A DNA stretch of 64,000 nucleotides from Chytridium lagenaria (Eukaryota > Chytridiomycota > Chytridiomycetes > Chytridiales > Chytridiaceae). Below are positions 13,158 to 27,156 of this stretch, one piece after another (the first letter of the stretch is position 1; every line of letters begins with the position of its first letter). Both the position numbers and the translations under genes were made by a program. The notes under the pieces are model-generated. The model worked only from the letters and a program-made list of their open reading frames with translations. It had not been told where the DNA came from and made no database searches. Location: assembly GCA_025449115.1 (NCBI GenBank), contig JAHLKC010000091.1, positions 62,001 through 126,000 on the forward strand. Reading direction: 5' to 3'.

Positions 13158-16100
13158 ATGGCCGACCTTTACAGCCTGTTCCAGCCTCATTGCATCCCGA
13201 TAATGCTATCCGTCTGCAGGCAGAGCAAGCACTCAAGTCCCTCGAGCAAACGAAGGCTTTCTCGAGGCCATCTTGGCCATCATCCCTCGCTCTCAGTATG
13301 ATCAGACTGCAAGGCTTTCTGGTAGTGTGATCCTGCTATTTTGAAGGGACTGTCCCTATTATTCGATCATGGACGTTCTATTTTACTCCAGACGACTGAT
13401 GAGAAATTTCTATCTCACTTATGCAGCTGTCGTTTTCTTCAAGAATCGCATTAGGAAGGGTTGGGAAGAGCCTAGTGAGGAAACCCCTGCCTACGTCCTA
13501 GTCCAGCCGCGCGACAGAGCCGTTGTTCGCAGCCAGATCCTCCAGACTATGGCCGAGGTCCCTTCTGAGCAAAAGTGCGTATGATCGCTGTGAGGAATGG
13601 TTTTTTGGTTTTTTTTCTAGGGGACTATGTACTTACCGCCATTCAAATTATTCTATGGGATCACACCACGAATAATAATATAATGCTCAGGGTTTTGTCA
13701 GAAGCTCTTCGCCACATCATTTCAAGGGACGTACCTCAGAACTGGCCTACATTTTTGGACGAGGTGGCGGCTTTTATTCAGTCGGGCGACCAAACAAAGC
13801 TTTATGTGGGCTGCATTGCTCTCTACCTGTTGATAAAGCGTATTGGGTATGCATGTTTGTTGTTTTTTGAGCTTGAAAAGGGGGACAGCTGCTGAATATT
13901 CTATGTTTAGATATGTTGCTTCCCTTGAGAAGCCGGATCAATTGCGCCAGCTTGTCACCAACCTATTTCCAGTCCTTTTGGATATTGGAGGAAAGTTGCT
14001 TGATAATGGCACGGAGGCATCTTTCGCTATCCTTCGTGTTATTTTAAAAATCTATCACTCCTCCATCCGCGTAATTATCTCTTCTTTCCCTCTTCATTTA
14101 TCGGAAGGCGAAGGTGATACTGAAACGTTTTACGTTTTTAGACTATTATTATTCCTGAGATGCAGGCAAGGGAATCCCTTGTTCCTTGGGGCCTTCTTTT
14201 CCTCAAGGTCGTAAAGTTCGATGCAACTGGTATTCCCAGCACTCAAGACCCCGGAGCTCACCCCGTTTGGAAGTCAAAGAAATGGGCTTGCCGTTGCTTC
14301 TAACTTGATTCGCAAGTAAGTTGGCGAAAATATCCCTCGGTTTAACCGTTATTTTTAGTTATTGCGGAAAGCGTGTGCGTGACAGATATGAGAGCTTTGC
14401 GAATGAATTTTTTGGAGCGTTTTGCCCCAGAGATCATTATGGTTTACCTTGAGCAGATTGAAAAGTTTGCTAACGGAGTCTGGATGAGCGCTTACGTCAG
14501 GCAGCAGATTGCTGCCTTCCTTATGGATTGGTTAGTTTTCATTCCTTTTTCTTCTTCTAAAGTCTCGTTGCCTTCCTTTAAAATGTACATACTATTTCTT
14601 CCATCCATAATTACAGTATTCCTCATGGCGGACCTTGGAAGACTTTGCGACCCCATCTTCCTGGAATTCTTCGAGGCTTTATTTTCCCTCAAATGAGCTT
14701 TACTGCGGAAGATCAAGAGCTGTGGGTCTCAGATCCTGCTGAATACGTTCGTAAATACCTCGGTAACATAATCATGTCAATATTTGTCATTCTAAAAATG
14801 CATGTAGGAGACAATATTCTTGAGGATTACGGAGACCCAATTAAGGCGGCCCAGGAGCTTCTCTTTGATCTTGTTCAGAAGAGAGAAAAGGCTTGCTTTG
14901 GGGATATTATGGGCTTGACCAACGAAATCTTTACGAGGTACAACTCAACCCCTGTGGAAGCCAGGAACTACCCTGAGAAGTTTGCGGGCTTAAAAATAAT
15001 GTCTTCCTTGTCTTACTTCCTCTGCAAAAAGTAGAATCGATAACTTTATGCACACTCACAATTGTTTTAGAAATCGCCTTTGTACCAAGGTCTTGAGGGA
15101 TTCTTTGTTTCCGATGTGTTCCCCGAGTTTACTAACCCTCTTGGTTATATGCGTGCTATGGTGAGGATTTCGATTACAAACATGCATTGACTCTTTGGGA
15201 TAGGCTTGCGAGATGGTGAAGCAATTCCACCAAATTGAGTTCAGCTTGGAGGTGAGTGCAATTACTTCTGCCTTGAGCATGATAAGTAACGCGCTGTATA
15301 TTAGAGTCAAGGCATCTTATTTGAGAGAATTTTGACTTGCTTGGCAGACAGTGAAATGCCTGTCAGCGTTTATGCTGCGGAGGCGCTCAGTGCCATCCTC
15401 TCCTTCGAAGAAAGTGAGTGGTAGTTTCTGTCGATTTATTGAAGATAGTCATAATTGTTAATTTTTAACACGATATTTTTTTTTCAGTTGCTGAGAATGT
15501 CAAGCCCCATATCCCTAAAATTATGACGAGTAAGTAATTTTTATTTTTTTCTTTTATAACACATTTTTAACGGCTGATTTGTTGTAGTCCTTTTGCAGCT
15601 TACGTCTGTGATCGACACCGACAATATCACGAAGGTTATGGAGAGACTCACAGAGCAGTTCCCTGAACAGCTCGCGCCTTTCGCTCTCGACCTCTGCCGT
15701 GAGCTCGTTGGATCCTTCAACAATATCATGTCGGATCTTCCTGAAGATATGATTGAGCAAATGCAACCTCTTGAGGCCGCTTCCGGTATTCTCTCCACCA
15801 TCGCTGGACTGATAACCGCTGTCGATGCCGACAGAAATGTAATTTTGCAGATCTATTATCTGTGTGCTAACATGAATCATAGATCATTCTTCAGCTTGAG
15901 CAGGAAATGATTCCCGTTATTGGCAGCATCTTTGAATCCTCCCATGCTGGTAAATACACTTTAGGTTTTGGCGCACAAATATTGATGCTTTAAACTAGAT
16001 ATCAGAGGTCAATGCTTCTACCTTATGGACCTTTTCATATTTTACACAAAGTCCGTCTCCCCTGGTATGTGGAGCTTCTTCGACGCCATTCACGAACATG

Positions 16101-17549
16101 TGAAGGAAGATGAGGATTTCCTTCAAGGTATATTCTGCTTTTCTAGCTTATAGACTCGCCTGGTTTTGCCGTCTTGCTAATATTAATATTGAATAGAAAC
16201 TCTTCTTCCCCTTCCCAACTACCTTAAGTATGGACGTGAGACATTTGTTCAACAACCCATTCTCGTCGACAAGCTCGAGGCTACTGCAAAGATGGTGGGT
16301 TGCCCTTTATATTGGACCTGTATAGTAAAACTTTATGATTAGATTTTGGAGGAGAGTTACGAGGTTTCGAACAGGAAGTTTGGATGCTACATTATCCAGG
16401 TCGTCCTTCTCCACCTTCGTGGTTCCGTTGATTCTGTAAGTGTCTATTTTGGCTACATCTTCCTTCTTTCATGGCTAACCGTCGAACAGTATCTGGAGCG
16501 TTTCATTATGATGGGATTGAGTGTCTTAAACGCTGAAGAAGGACAGAACCGCACTCTTCGTGCCTACCTTACTGAAATGGTTAGTGTTATTTTAATAGCT
16601 TTCGGGATCTCTGATATTCCTCTATATAATAGATTATCAGCTGCATATACTACAACCCGATGGCCACCCTCCAGATTTTGGAGAGACAAAATGCCCACGT
16701 CTCGTTCTTCCAGCTTTGGTTCTCTCAGACTGCAATCTTCCCTAGGTAAATTTTCCGATCTTTCCGATTTAAATATTTAATCATTAAATATAGGGTTTTC
16801 GACAAAAAGCTCATGATCCTCGCCCTTTGCTCACTTCTTGAGGGTCCTCTTGATCACTTTGCCGTCCTTAAGGAGCATGCCAACCACATCATGGGTGCTC
16901 TCATCAGCACCTTTGAAAGCTACCCTGCTGCCTTACAGAGTATGTATTCTTTACGATACATATTATTTAATAATAATATTATATTTTCCAGAGAGAGAGA
17001 TGATCAAAAAGCTGTACACGGATGGTGAGATGTCTGATGACGAGGATGGAGCATTTGCTGACGAGGAGGAGGATGAGTCTGCTGAAGCCTCAGCTGCCGA
17101 TGAAGGTGAATTCTGGTTGCAGAGATTTTGTTGCTGACCTTTTCTTTACAGCAAACGGTTTATTCGACGATGATGGTGACGTTACGAGCGATGAGGACGA
17201 TGAGTACCAGGACTATATTACCAGCGGCGAAGTGAGCTCAGTGCGCTTCTTACTTTGCCATCGTACTGTGCCGATATTAACATATTATCATAACGTCTAC
17301 GTTTAGAAATATGGCTTCCTCCTTGACGACGAGTTAAGTGACTTTGAGGAGGACCCTGCCAGTGTCACCCCCATCGACGATTTGGACCCCTACATTGAGT
17401 TCGCCGCCCTCATTTCCAGACTTCCTCCTACAAGTGCATCTTACCAAGTCATCCACCAGGGTTTGGATGAGGCCCAGAGGGTTGCAATCGCCAGTATTAT
17501 GGAGATTGCGAACACCAACCTTGCTGAAAAGCAGAAGGCTGCGGCGTAA
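13158..17549 (+). CDS. Importin-beta family karyopherin, importin-7/8 type (Nmd5/Sxm1)
   Basis: A HEAT-repeat nuclear import receptor that binds Ran-GTP and carries cargo such as ribosomal proteins and histones through the nuclear pore. The start MADLYSLFQ (13158) leads into the importin-N region with AVVFFKNRIRKGWEEP, followed by VLSEALRHIISRDVPQNWPT and QTKLYVGCIALYLLIKRIGY. Later exons give LWVSDPAEYVRKY, EDYGDPIKAAQELLFDLVQK, FAGLKIMSSLSYFL, then VFPEFTNPLGYMRA (15110). A late acidic segment (DDEDGAFADEEEDESAE, 17033-17090) and a second (DDDGDVTSDEDDEYQDY) match the acidic insert near the C-terminus of this group. It stops after KQKAAA at 17547-17549. More than fifteen short exons. The first 200 bp need a frame correction near 13195-13260. 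Confidence 0.88.
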
Positions 17550-17894
17550 TGCCAATAATGTTTGAGTATTTCTTGCGGCATGTCGCCGGTTTATATACAC
17601 TCCCACCTGTTCTTTATCTTCTTTTTGTCCTCCCATACATACTAGGCGTGAACAGCACTTGGGTTTATTGTCTGCATTCCCATTCCTTCTTTTACTTTTC
17701 TATTTGTGCATGAGGTCCGTTGAGACCATTGGATTTCATTTTTGTGTAAAATCATAGACACATGAAAACGATATCTTATATAATCTCCCAAGACGTTTAT
17801 TATTTTTTTGTTATCCATATTGCTGGTGAATGAATGCAAGACCATCCAATTGGAAAAGGCAAACCAACCCATTGGACCAAAAAATATAATAAAA
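17550..17894. other. Convergent 3' region
   Basis: 345 bp between the stops of the importin (plus) and glucosidase I (minus) genes. It should hold both 3' UTRs. I see no ORF of note, only AT-rich stretches that could carry poly(A) signals (AATATAATAAAA at 17882-17893). Confidence 0.5.
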
Positions 17895-20800
17895 CTAAAG
17901 CAGGGATGGGTAGTTTTCTGCCATGATCAAAACGATGAGAGAGGTCCAGCCGGTGAAAGGATGTGATCGCTTGCCGTCACCATCTTCTGGAGAGTATTGT
18001 TCCCAAACAAACCCGGTTCTTTGGTATACCTGTAATTACGCAGGACAAAGTGCCCCAGTCATCGTTATTGAACTGCAAACACATGACCAAAACACCACCC
18101 ACCTTATACACATTTCCCACAATATTCTGCCTCAACTCCTTATACACCTCCCCAGCCTCGTTCCTAACTTTCCCGTCCACACCCTCGTGTTCAGCATACC
18201 CCTTCAACGCTCCCAGCACCAAATAATTCAAATTAATCCAAATTGGACCTCTCCAGTAATTCTCATCTGTGGCGAAAAAGGCGTCGGATTTGGAAAGGGA
18301 CCTAAGACCGTGGGGCGTCCACAGATGGTTCGGGTCGCGAATTAGACGAAGGAAGGCGAGGAGTTTAGGGGTGTCGGCAGGAGAGACGAGACCAAGGACG
18401 TAGGGGAAGAGACTGAGGTAGCCGGGGTGGATGACGTGGGTGCGTGCTCCTGTGGAATATGAACGGGTGAGATGGTAAGGTAAAGGTAGAATCTGTACCG
18501 TTTTCAATCGTGACGTCACAAAATAGCTCAGCGTCAGAATCCCAGTGAAGAGCTGAAAACACCATTAGCGCTTCATATATTAAAAACCCCTTTTTAACGA
18601 AAGAAAGATTCAAGCGCAAGAAGAATCAGGTATGTAAGCCATAGGGAATAACGTACCATCAAGGTTTGCAATAATTCCCTTCAATTCATTATCATACTTT
18701 TCCACATCCTCCTTTTCCCCAACCTCTTCGGCGATCCTCTTCAGCGACTTACTCATAAACCCCATCCACGAAATAAGATCCACATGGAGCTCCCCAACAT
18801 GTGGAGGAAAAGAACGAGGATAGTCATCAAGACCTATAATTTCCATGGAATCAACAAAAGAAAAACAAAACCACAAAAACGAAAAGAAAAGCAAAATACT
18901 TACCGGAAGTCAATGTGTGCCGATCCGTCCTTCCTCTCCACCTATAAGCCTCATCCTTTGCTGGCGCATCAGGATGCCATTCAACAGTGTCTCCCCATTG
19001 CGTCTGTCTAAACCAACTGCGTTGTCTCTTGAACCGCTCGTACATGTCGGTGAGGTAGGCTTTGGCCTTTGTGCGGTCCTTCAGGTGGCCGTTGGCGAGA
19101 CGCGTAGGGTTAATGGGATCTGAGCCGAAATTATACTGGCTTTCAACTTAGAAATAGGTCAGCCTTTAGAAATAAAGCAGCAACGAATCAAATCTTACTG
19201 GTGTCCTCGGCTTCAATCTGGGCAGAATTTTGGAGACGGTCAATAAAGGAGGTAAGAGCCAAAACAAGTGTGGGAGGGTTTCCAAAGTGCGAGTATTGGA
19301 CCTGAAATTCCTTTGGCACCTGTTGACGTCCTTAAAGTAAGTTCATGCTAATCGAGGTTTAGTAGCTGACCTTGCTGTGTGCTTCGTCGCCTAAAATTTG
19401 CTCCCTTGCAACCCATCCTCTCTCATCAATTAAGTGGGCCCAATGGCTCACAATGTCAAGGCTAAGGTCGTTATCCCACTTTCCAATGAGAAGTTGGTGG
19501 AAACCCTCGTCCCTTCAGAATCAAGGTAAAAAAGAAAAAGTCAGGAACATTTTCTGTGCAGCAAAAAAAAAAAAAAGCACTTCTCAACGACAACTCACGA
19601 ATGGTACGCACCACATAAAACCTCTGGGGAAAAACGACCTAGACGGAACGGCACTAAACAAAGTCCACGGCCCTCAACCACCGGATTAGGCGTAATCTTC
19701 CCACCTCCGCCCAACTCATCACCATCTCCTCCAAAATAATCATCCTCATCATCATCATCAAAAATATTCTGAATTGTGTCAACAATCTCCTCCCGAGCAC
19801 GCTCCTCAAGGGCCCTGTCGATGAGGTTGTGACCGTGAAACTGCCCAATACCACCAATAAGGTTGGAAAGGACAGATTGTGCAAAACGAATTTGATCAGC
19901 ATTGTAGCCTTTCTTGCGAAGCTGGAATGAGGTCTCGAAACGGTTTTCGTATGCGAAGGATGCTTCCTGGAACTTTGAAGTGAGAGCGTGACCGGAATAA
20001 TCTTTTGCAATGTTTCATGTTAAGTTTAAAAGGGATTGCCATTATTCGTTAAGCATACCTTTCACCGAATCGAATCGCCCAGCTGACTTCGAGTTATAAA
20101 TGATATCGATCTAAAAGGAGCTCCATTAGTATTCCGCTTTCCGACACCTAAACGAAGACACTAATGTCGCTGTCTACTTACCGAGAACGGCGTCGTCACA
20201 GCTTTTTGGAAGATAAAGACATTGGGGTCATCCTGAATAGTGCTCCTAAATGAGAAGACCTGAGGTGGATTTGGTTGTATAGAAGCTTTTTGCATGATAT
20301 CAACATTCGCCTGAGCGGCTTTAACGAGGACTTGGCTAAGGTAGTCTGATAAAGAGGCGAGAAATTGATCAGAAAGACCCCAAGAATAACACTCTCAAAC
20401 AAAACAGAATAACAACCAAACTCCTTGTAAAAGACTCACTTTTAACCTTCCAAAGCTCCCCAGGTGGTAGACGTAATCCTGCTAGTTGCGTCTTCCCGAC
20501 GAAGGGGAGATTCGAAAGGTGAGGACCAGAGGAAGGCGCAGGATTTAATTGGTCCTCTGTGATGATAAGCCTTTATGACATAAAGCAAAATGTCTACCAA
20601 AGCTGTCCATGAATGTAACTTGAAAGTCTCCAAGATCCGGAGTCGATCCACCCGCAACCACAGGGCCATCATAGCCCTGTTTCCAACGAAGAAAAAAAAA
20701 ATAAAAAAAAAAATAATCAATCAATCAAAAACAGCGATAAAATCTACTTCAAACCTTTTCTTCCGCGTTGCTCTTGAGATCCATCGTGCCAATACCATCC

Positions 20801-21600
20801 AAACCCACATAATAGTAGAGCATGACATCCGCTTCTATTAGTACCGATCAGAATTTAGAAGACATGATATTATGATTTGAAATGAGACTCAGACGAAACA
20901 AACCTTCGCCGTTCAAGCTTTCTCCGATTATTCTGACAACCACATCACCTCCTATCATATAAAATTAGAATTATGAATATACAATTGTACCGTGCTTTCC
21001 GCCAGGAACTTTAAGCATCTCAGTTCTTAAAACGACATTATTGAAGGGTCCTCAAGTTCTTGAGTTCCAAAAGTCCTTCCGTCATGTTGAAGCCAGCTGT
21101 ATCGGCCAATTTCACCCTGTTCACAACTATGACGGATTTCTGTTCATAAAAAACGCGAAATGGTCAGGACCAAAGTATTTTTAGTGAGGTAGACGCATCA
21201 TTAAAGCAAAAGTGGAAATGAATGCATTACTTTGGTATGCCCCAAATTCGGAAAGGCCATGCCACATGAGTCCGGTAAGAATACCATTCCCACCCTCGGA
21301 CCTTGTTTTTGTCCCAAAGTAGAGGTTTGGCCTGTAAGACCCCCAGAATAATGAAGCATTCGCACTAGACGAGAATGACGACGACTCATCGCCAGCAGCA
21401 GCAGCAGCGGCAGATGACGATGGCGATGATGATGATGGTGACGAGCTGGCGATGACGAGGACGACAATAGAGAGGAACTGGATGATGAATGAGGATCCCT
21501 TTGACGGCGTCACCATCAAAGACCTCTTCTGTAAACTGCCCATTGGCGTGGTGTCTCGTCTCGTTGGGTGTGACTGACTTTTCAAACTTCCAGAAGCCAA
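17895..21600 (-). CDS. CWH41: Mannosyl-oligosaccharide glucosidase (glucosidase I, GH63)
   Basis: Removes the outermost alpha-1,2-glucose from N-glycans in the ER lumen. The N-terminus (from ATG 21600) is a short cytosolic tail, then a signal-anchor ([18 protein letters not shown]), then a Ser/Ala-rich stalk. The catalytic domain begins [20 protein letters not shown], the usual start of the GH63 N-domain, followed by LTGLMWHGL. Near the C-terminus are [55 protein letters not shown] (18230-18290) and [19 protein letters not shown], stopping at 17895-17897. The [10 protein letters not shown] and FTGWTSL segments are diagnostic. Many short introns and a few likely indels. The start faces the TCP11-family gene across 375 bp. 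Confidence 0.92.
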
Positions 21601-21975
21601 TTTTTCATTTTCTCAATTGGGACTTTAATGAGTGTGTTGAGCAAGAGGCTGGCTGAAGAGACGACGACGACGCACGACAAACGACGAACGACGAACGACG
21701 CACGACGCCTACTTGACACCGTCAACTTCTCTCGCAGATCCATCGGAACTCCACGGCGCCATCAGCTTCTTACTTTACCCTGTCTTTCAGTTCTCCTCCA
21801 GAAACTCTTACCGCTGACTGAAAGTCTCCCATTCCCTTCAAATTTCTTATCAGTTCTCACACACACCTCCCCTTTCCTCCTGCGCACTAATACACTTCCC
21901 ACGGGCTCGGCAAATTTAAAATTGGACTAGGAATTAGAAGGCTGCAGTAATAACAGCACAAGGAGTTGTAGAGGG
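21601..21975. promoter_or_regulatory. Divergent promoter region with ACGACGA tandem repeat
   Basis: 375 bp between two genes transcribed away from each other (glucosidase I and the TCP11-family gene). At about 21658-21708 lies a short tandem array of ACGACGA/ACGAACG-like units. The rest is pyrimidine-rich on the plus strand up to 21900. No TATA box is obvious. Confidence 0.5.
21658..21708. repeat. Short ACGACGA-type tandem repeat
   Basis: About seven imperfect copies of a 7-8 bp purine/CG unit (GACGACGACG, CACGACAAACGACGAACG and variants). It lies in the shared upstream region of two divergent genes. A simple-sequence origin is the default reading. Confidence 0.6.
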
Positions 21976-24900
21976 ATGCCGCCACTTTCAGCTGCGGGTG
22001 CCTCAAAAACTTCGGCTGCAGTCGTGAGCGCATCCGTAGAAGCCCACCAGTTGCCTCCATCCTCTTCAACATCTGTCGCCTGCTCGCTACCCTCGTCCGG
22101 CATCTCGTCGACATCGTCCGTTACCGCATCATTCGCCCCAAAGCCAATGGTGTCACAATCCGCCCCGTCCTCATCAACGTCACAATCATCCGTATCGGGC
22201 GTGGCCGTCTCCGCCGTCTCCTCCGAAGGCCTTCACGTCCATCATCACCATCATCTACATCACCATCATCACCATCACCATCACATCGTCATTGCTGCGC
22301 CATCTCCACATCACCCATCCCCTTCATCTCCATCCACCGATGTCCGCACTCAAAATAGCACCTCAGCCGGAACCCCGGCTTCGGCCTCTGTTATTGACAT
22401 GAAGCGTACGGCTTCAACCTCTTCCGCCTCGAATGCCTCCCCAATATCGCCATCGAATTCATACAGTGTTGGTACGGGTTCTTTCTCTGGAGTAACCTCG
22501 ACCGCACCGACAGCTTTGGCCCTAGCCTGTGGTGCAGGCAATGGCATAGAAGCAACGACAGCCTCCACCTCGATGAAGCTGTCTGCACCATCATATGCAG
22601 GAGGGAATGTCTCTGCGTCATCATCGGCTGTTGGTCCAACAGGACACCATCATCAGCATCCATTAACTACGTCTAGTGGTTCAGGAAGGCTCTCCGTCGA
22701 CATGGGAGCATTTTGGAAGCCATCTATGCAGCAGCAGCAAGGTGGTGGCGTGGTAATGGGAGGTCCAACTCCGCTGAGTCTACTTCACTATCACCACGCG
22801 ACGACTGCTATATTAGGGCATTCCTCGACATCCTTAAACCAACCGCCGTCAAACGCCATTCCAATGTCAACATACATGCCATTGGTGGAGCCATCTTTTT
22901 TTGAGACTATTCCGATGCCAGAAGCTTCCGCTTTAAACTGGGGAGAGCAGTCGATGCCGATGATGTCAGCGGATTCGCTTTTGAAGCTTGCAGGAAGTGG
23001 GCTGCATCAGCCGATTCTTCACGTGCATCTTCTTTCAAAAAAGGCAGCCTCCTGTTCATTTTTTGTCGAGCTTGTAAATATCGCAGTTAATGAGTCTATG
23101 ATCTCAGAGGGTCCATCCTCTTCCACAAAGCGTTCTCGTCGTCCGCATCGCCGGCGTTTTCAAGCGGCAAAGCTGCCGGGGGAAAAGGCTTCTTCGTGTC
23201 TTTCAAGTGTCATAGCTCAGATCCGAAAAAATAAGCGTCAGTATCAAATTGCTTCCGACGCCACGTCCACATCTATTCCCTTCCCTCTTCCAAGCACCCA
23301 TCCTGCCTCCTACTTTTCTTTTCCCCGTCTTTCAAGCCCATCTTCCGCCCGCAGCTCCGATGACCTTCTTGCATCCACTCAAGCGCGCCTAGCTGAAGCA
23401 AATGTTCGTCGTTTAACTCGTCTTCATGATCGCCAGACAAGTATTGCTCGCCGCTTTGAGCATGTTCGTTACCGTGTCCTTCTTCTAAGGCAAGGTCAAC
23501 GTCTCGCAGCGTTGAAGCTTCGCGCACGTTCGGAATACGCAATGTCGGCCGCCAGCCTTAAGCGCCAGCTAATTTTGAAGCAGAGCGTGGATCGCTATGG
23601 CGCCGCTGTTGAGCATGCCCAGACTGTCGCTATGCTTCATCGCTTGAGAAAGTTTTTAGCGCTTAGGAGGGCCTTTTCAGAAAGCGCTTTGGCTGCGTCG
23701 TTCTCGTCGGCAGCGGCCGCTTTGGAAAGAAAAGCTGATGAGTCGAGCATGGATGAGGAGGACGGTGATGATGACGTTTCTGAGATATCACCCAGGCATC
23801 GGGCCTTGTTGGCATCCGCTTTCGATGGTGATGTTCATCACGATGCGGTCGGATTTCTCGCACATCGAGGAGGTAGTGGTGAACCACACATTACCACTTC
23901 TGAGCTATTATCAAGGGCTGCAGGACTCCTGCATCCAGATCCTCGACATCGGCTGCGTGTCGCTGGCTCGGATGCTTGGGTGTTGCCTGCACCCATTGCG
24001 CGTGGTTTGGAGGCGCGCGTTGTGTTGAGAGTGTAGGGCAAAGGTTAGAGGGTGACAAGTCTGATGGCGATTCGATAATGGTGGATGCATGTGCTTCGAC
24101 TAGTAGGAACACCAATGATGCACTACGCCAGAAGAGGAAGAAGGTTCGACGGAAGTTTAGCCAAGATCAACGGGTGGAGACTTCTGGGAACTCTCTGGCA
24201 TTCCTGGGGTTGAATTTTGGTATGGGTCGGAAGATGCAGATGCATCCGAGTATGATGCGGAACCTGCGAGAGTGTCTTCCCCTCCCCGCATTCACTTTCG
24301 TCGAGGTCGTCCTCACCGGCTTTGACCGTCACGATGGCCGCTCAGCAGATACTCGCGGATTAATAGGGTCTTCATCGGCGTCATCGATTTTAGGATTGCA
24401 ACAACACGCAGCACACGTGGGCTAACCACCGCGAGTGGTGGCTTGGAAAGATCAAAGAAGCGTAGTGAGCAGGAGATGAGGCGGGTTCGATGTGGATCAT
24501 GATGTCGGAGGTGAGGAAGGCGATGATGAACTAGATGAAGAGGAAGAAGAGGAAGATGATGACCGCATGGAGGGTCGAGCATCATTTCTCAATTGGGAAA
24601 AATTGGAGAGAATTCCATTTCTCTGGGCCTCCTGCTGGCGATCTTTGGGCTGGTTCCCCATCGGCCCGGCGACCCTTACAACCCTACAAAAGTGATGAAC
24701 GGCGTAGTAGAAGTTCAAGTAGCAATGCAGCAGTAATGGAAGCCGAAATCAGAGACTAGAAAGAGCACGGTGCTGTTTTATGGTGGATGGTTGGAGTCTC
24801 GGTCTTCTACCGTTACAGCTAAGCTCTCGTTGAGTATGTTGGCGCCATTTTCGCCTTCTATTACTTCTCCATCAGAGGTTTCGCTGGGATCATCAAGGCC

Positions 24901-27156
24901 CTCGTCGACTTGGAATCCGCAGCATCGCATCCGCGGGACAGTCATGATGATCCTATGGTCGGTGTCCGCCTTACGCTGGACGCTACCGTCATCAAGCTCG
25001 TCGGCATTTCCACAATCAGCATCGTCAGATAGCTCCGTTAGCACTTCTCCGTCATCCGCAACATCATTTCGTCCTAATCACATCATCGTCGTGCCTCGCG
25101 TTTGGGAATGTCCGACGTAGACGATGAGGCTAGTGTAGCAGAGGATGTTTCTATGGAGAGGCTTCACCGTTGACCCCGTTCATCGGGGACGAAATCTTCT
25201 GCGATGAGGGGTTGGTTTCGGTGTCGACTTATTACCGGCGCTGAGTGCAGCACTCTCAGAGCCGCTTGTATGACGATTAAGAGATGTAGAGCCTTCCGCC
25301 GCATCTTTTGACACGTTGGACGAAAGCGATTATTTGGAGCTGTTGGGTTTACTTCCACCCATTACGAGTTTACTTTGCGGGAGTTGGACATGGATGAAGT
25401 GAGTTTTGATTTACGTCGTGTATATATATTGGCTGCATTGTTATGGGCTAATTTGCTTCCGTTAATCATCTCCAACGTCCAGCTCCGCCACGACCTATAC
25501 TTTGATCCCAACCTTCAGTTTAAGCCCAACGTTGAGGGAGAGCGTGGTGAGCAAAAACGTTTGCTGTCCACTCAGTACTGGACAGAGGTTGAAGCCGAAG
25601 TCCGTGCAGGCTATCTCTTCCGAATCCCGCTTCTTCTCTATGAAATCCGTTGCATTATTGTAGAGCTTCTACCTTATTCTGAGGAGATGAGGGAAGATGT
25701 GGAACGGAATATAGATGTTCGGCTTATTGCTCAACAGATGGAGCATGGGGTGCTGGGGTTGGACATTTAATGATTTATGTGGCTAGATTGTTGAGGGCGA
25801 ATTGCGCACCAGCCAGGGATGTTATGTTAGATGAATGATGGAGCTGTGCAACAGGGAAGTTACTGATGGATGAGGATTTGTTTGATGTTTAGAGATGATG
25901 AAGTTGGTGAGTGCATTTTTCTTTTCGTCCGTATCACGTTATTGCTCTTGGCTTGCTCGCTTTACTTAGAAGTCTTTTTTTTCTAGGACTACGCAAATCA
26001 TCAGTTGCATAGACTGAGCCGTATGTTGTGGAACATGCCATCGAATTTGAAAGAAACTCGTTCAAGGATAGTGATGATAACAGCACTCAAATCATAAAGT
26101 CATGGATTCCGATGCTTTTAAAAGGCTTCAGCTTCAAGTACCTCCACGCAGGCGCGCACGACCAGATCCTCAATCCCAACTTAAGTGAAGTCTATGTTGA
26201 GGCCTTCTCTATCTGATCAACCAGTCACCTGTCTCGCGGAAACCACAAGAGTATCGTCCTTGTCCCCGAAAGTCTTCGCATGGATGCCGTTCGGTTGATG
26301 ACCTACCGTAATGACTGGCAGGACGTTACGATCATGGCGGCCCTTTTAATTTTGTTCCGTCAAGCTGCCGGAGCCAAATGCACGTCTACTCATCTCGCAA
26401 CCATGAAGCGCAACCTTTGGGTGTTGTTGAATGACGCTGAGACGTCGATGCAGCATATCGTGCTTGAGCTAGGAAGGGTTGCTGGAGAGATTCGGGGAAA
26501 GCCGTTCTCAAAGCAGGAATCTGAGCTACTTTCTGGGATGGTTGATAAGACGTTGTCACCCAAATCCAAGCTTTATTCTATGATTTCGGGGAGGGTTGGT
26601 GAACATCTTGGGGCTTGGATGAAAACTGTACTGGCTGCCTCGTCTGGGTCGAACGTGCATCCCACTGATGCCGGTGTAACGTCTACTACTTCTGACACGT
26701 CAACTGCCGAAACACCAACACAACCTTCGATTGTTTCTGCAGCCGCTGCTTCCACTACTTCCCTTGCGGCACCTACGTTAGATAAGTCCAAAATTGCAAG
26801 ACATGGGCTCACAGAGCTTGAAGAGGAGATTCGGGATCTTGCGGAACGTATCGGGAAACTTTCAGAGTTTAACCGGGCAACCTATTTTGAGGTTTATGCG
26901 GGGATATATGAAGAGGTTAGAGGCGAGGCTGCCAGGGCTTCGTCGTCGGGGACTACGAATGCTGGTGGGAGTGTGGCTTGTGTGGGTGAGCCTGCGGGAC
27001 ATGGTGGGGCTTCATCGGTTCGTCGCGGCTTCGACTTCAAATGGGCCAGCGTCATCATCAGCTTCGACGGCGACGTCGGCTGTTTCGACGGTTTCGACGT
27101 CTACCAAGTCGGGTGATAGGGGTGGTGGGGAGGCGGTGTCCGTGTGGGGCCTTTAG
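21976..27156 (+). CDS. SOK1/TCP11 family protein with long low-complexity N-terminus
   Basis: TCP11-domain proteins include yeast Sok1, which acts in cAMP/PKA-linked signalling. The first block (21976-24036, 686 residues, no intron) is Ser/Pro/Ala-rich with a His run (22243-22285), then a helical basic segment (RRLTRLHDRQTSIARRFEH, then AASLKRQLILKQSVDRYGAA). The middle (24037-25370) is acidic and disordered (DELDEEEEEEDDDRMEG at 24530) and needs at least two frame shifts. The TCP11 domain starts about 25375: ELDMDEVSFDLRRVYILAAL, QLRHDLYFDPNLQFKPN, FRIPLLLYEIRCIIVELLPY, NIDVRLIAQQMEHGVL. It continues through YVVEHAIEFERNSFKDS (26020) and MDAVRLMTYRNDWQDVTIMA (26280). The end near 27156 assumes one more shift at about 27025. 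The N-terminal block could be a separate gene, but both large blocks share reading phase 1. Confidence 0.72.

Noticed and set aside
24037..25374. Separate genes in the frame-broken middle of the TCP11-family locus
   Set aside because: All three frames show acidic/Ser-rich low-complexity sequence that continues from one frame to the next at single-base steps, as expected for one disordered region with indels.
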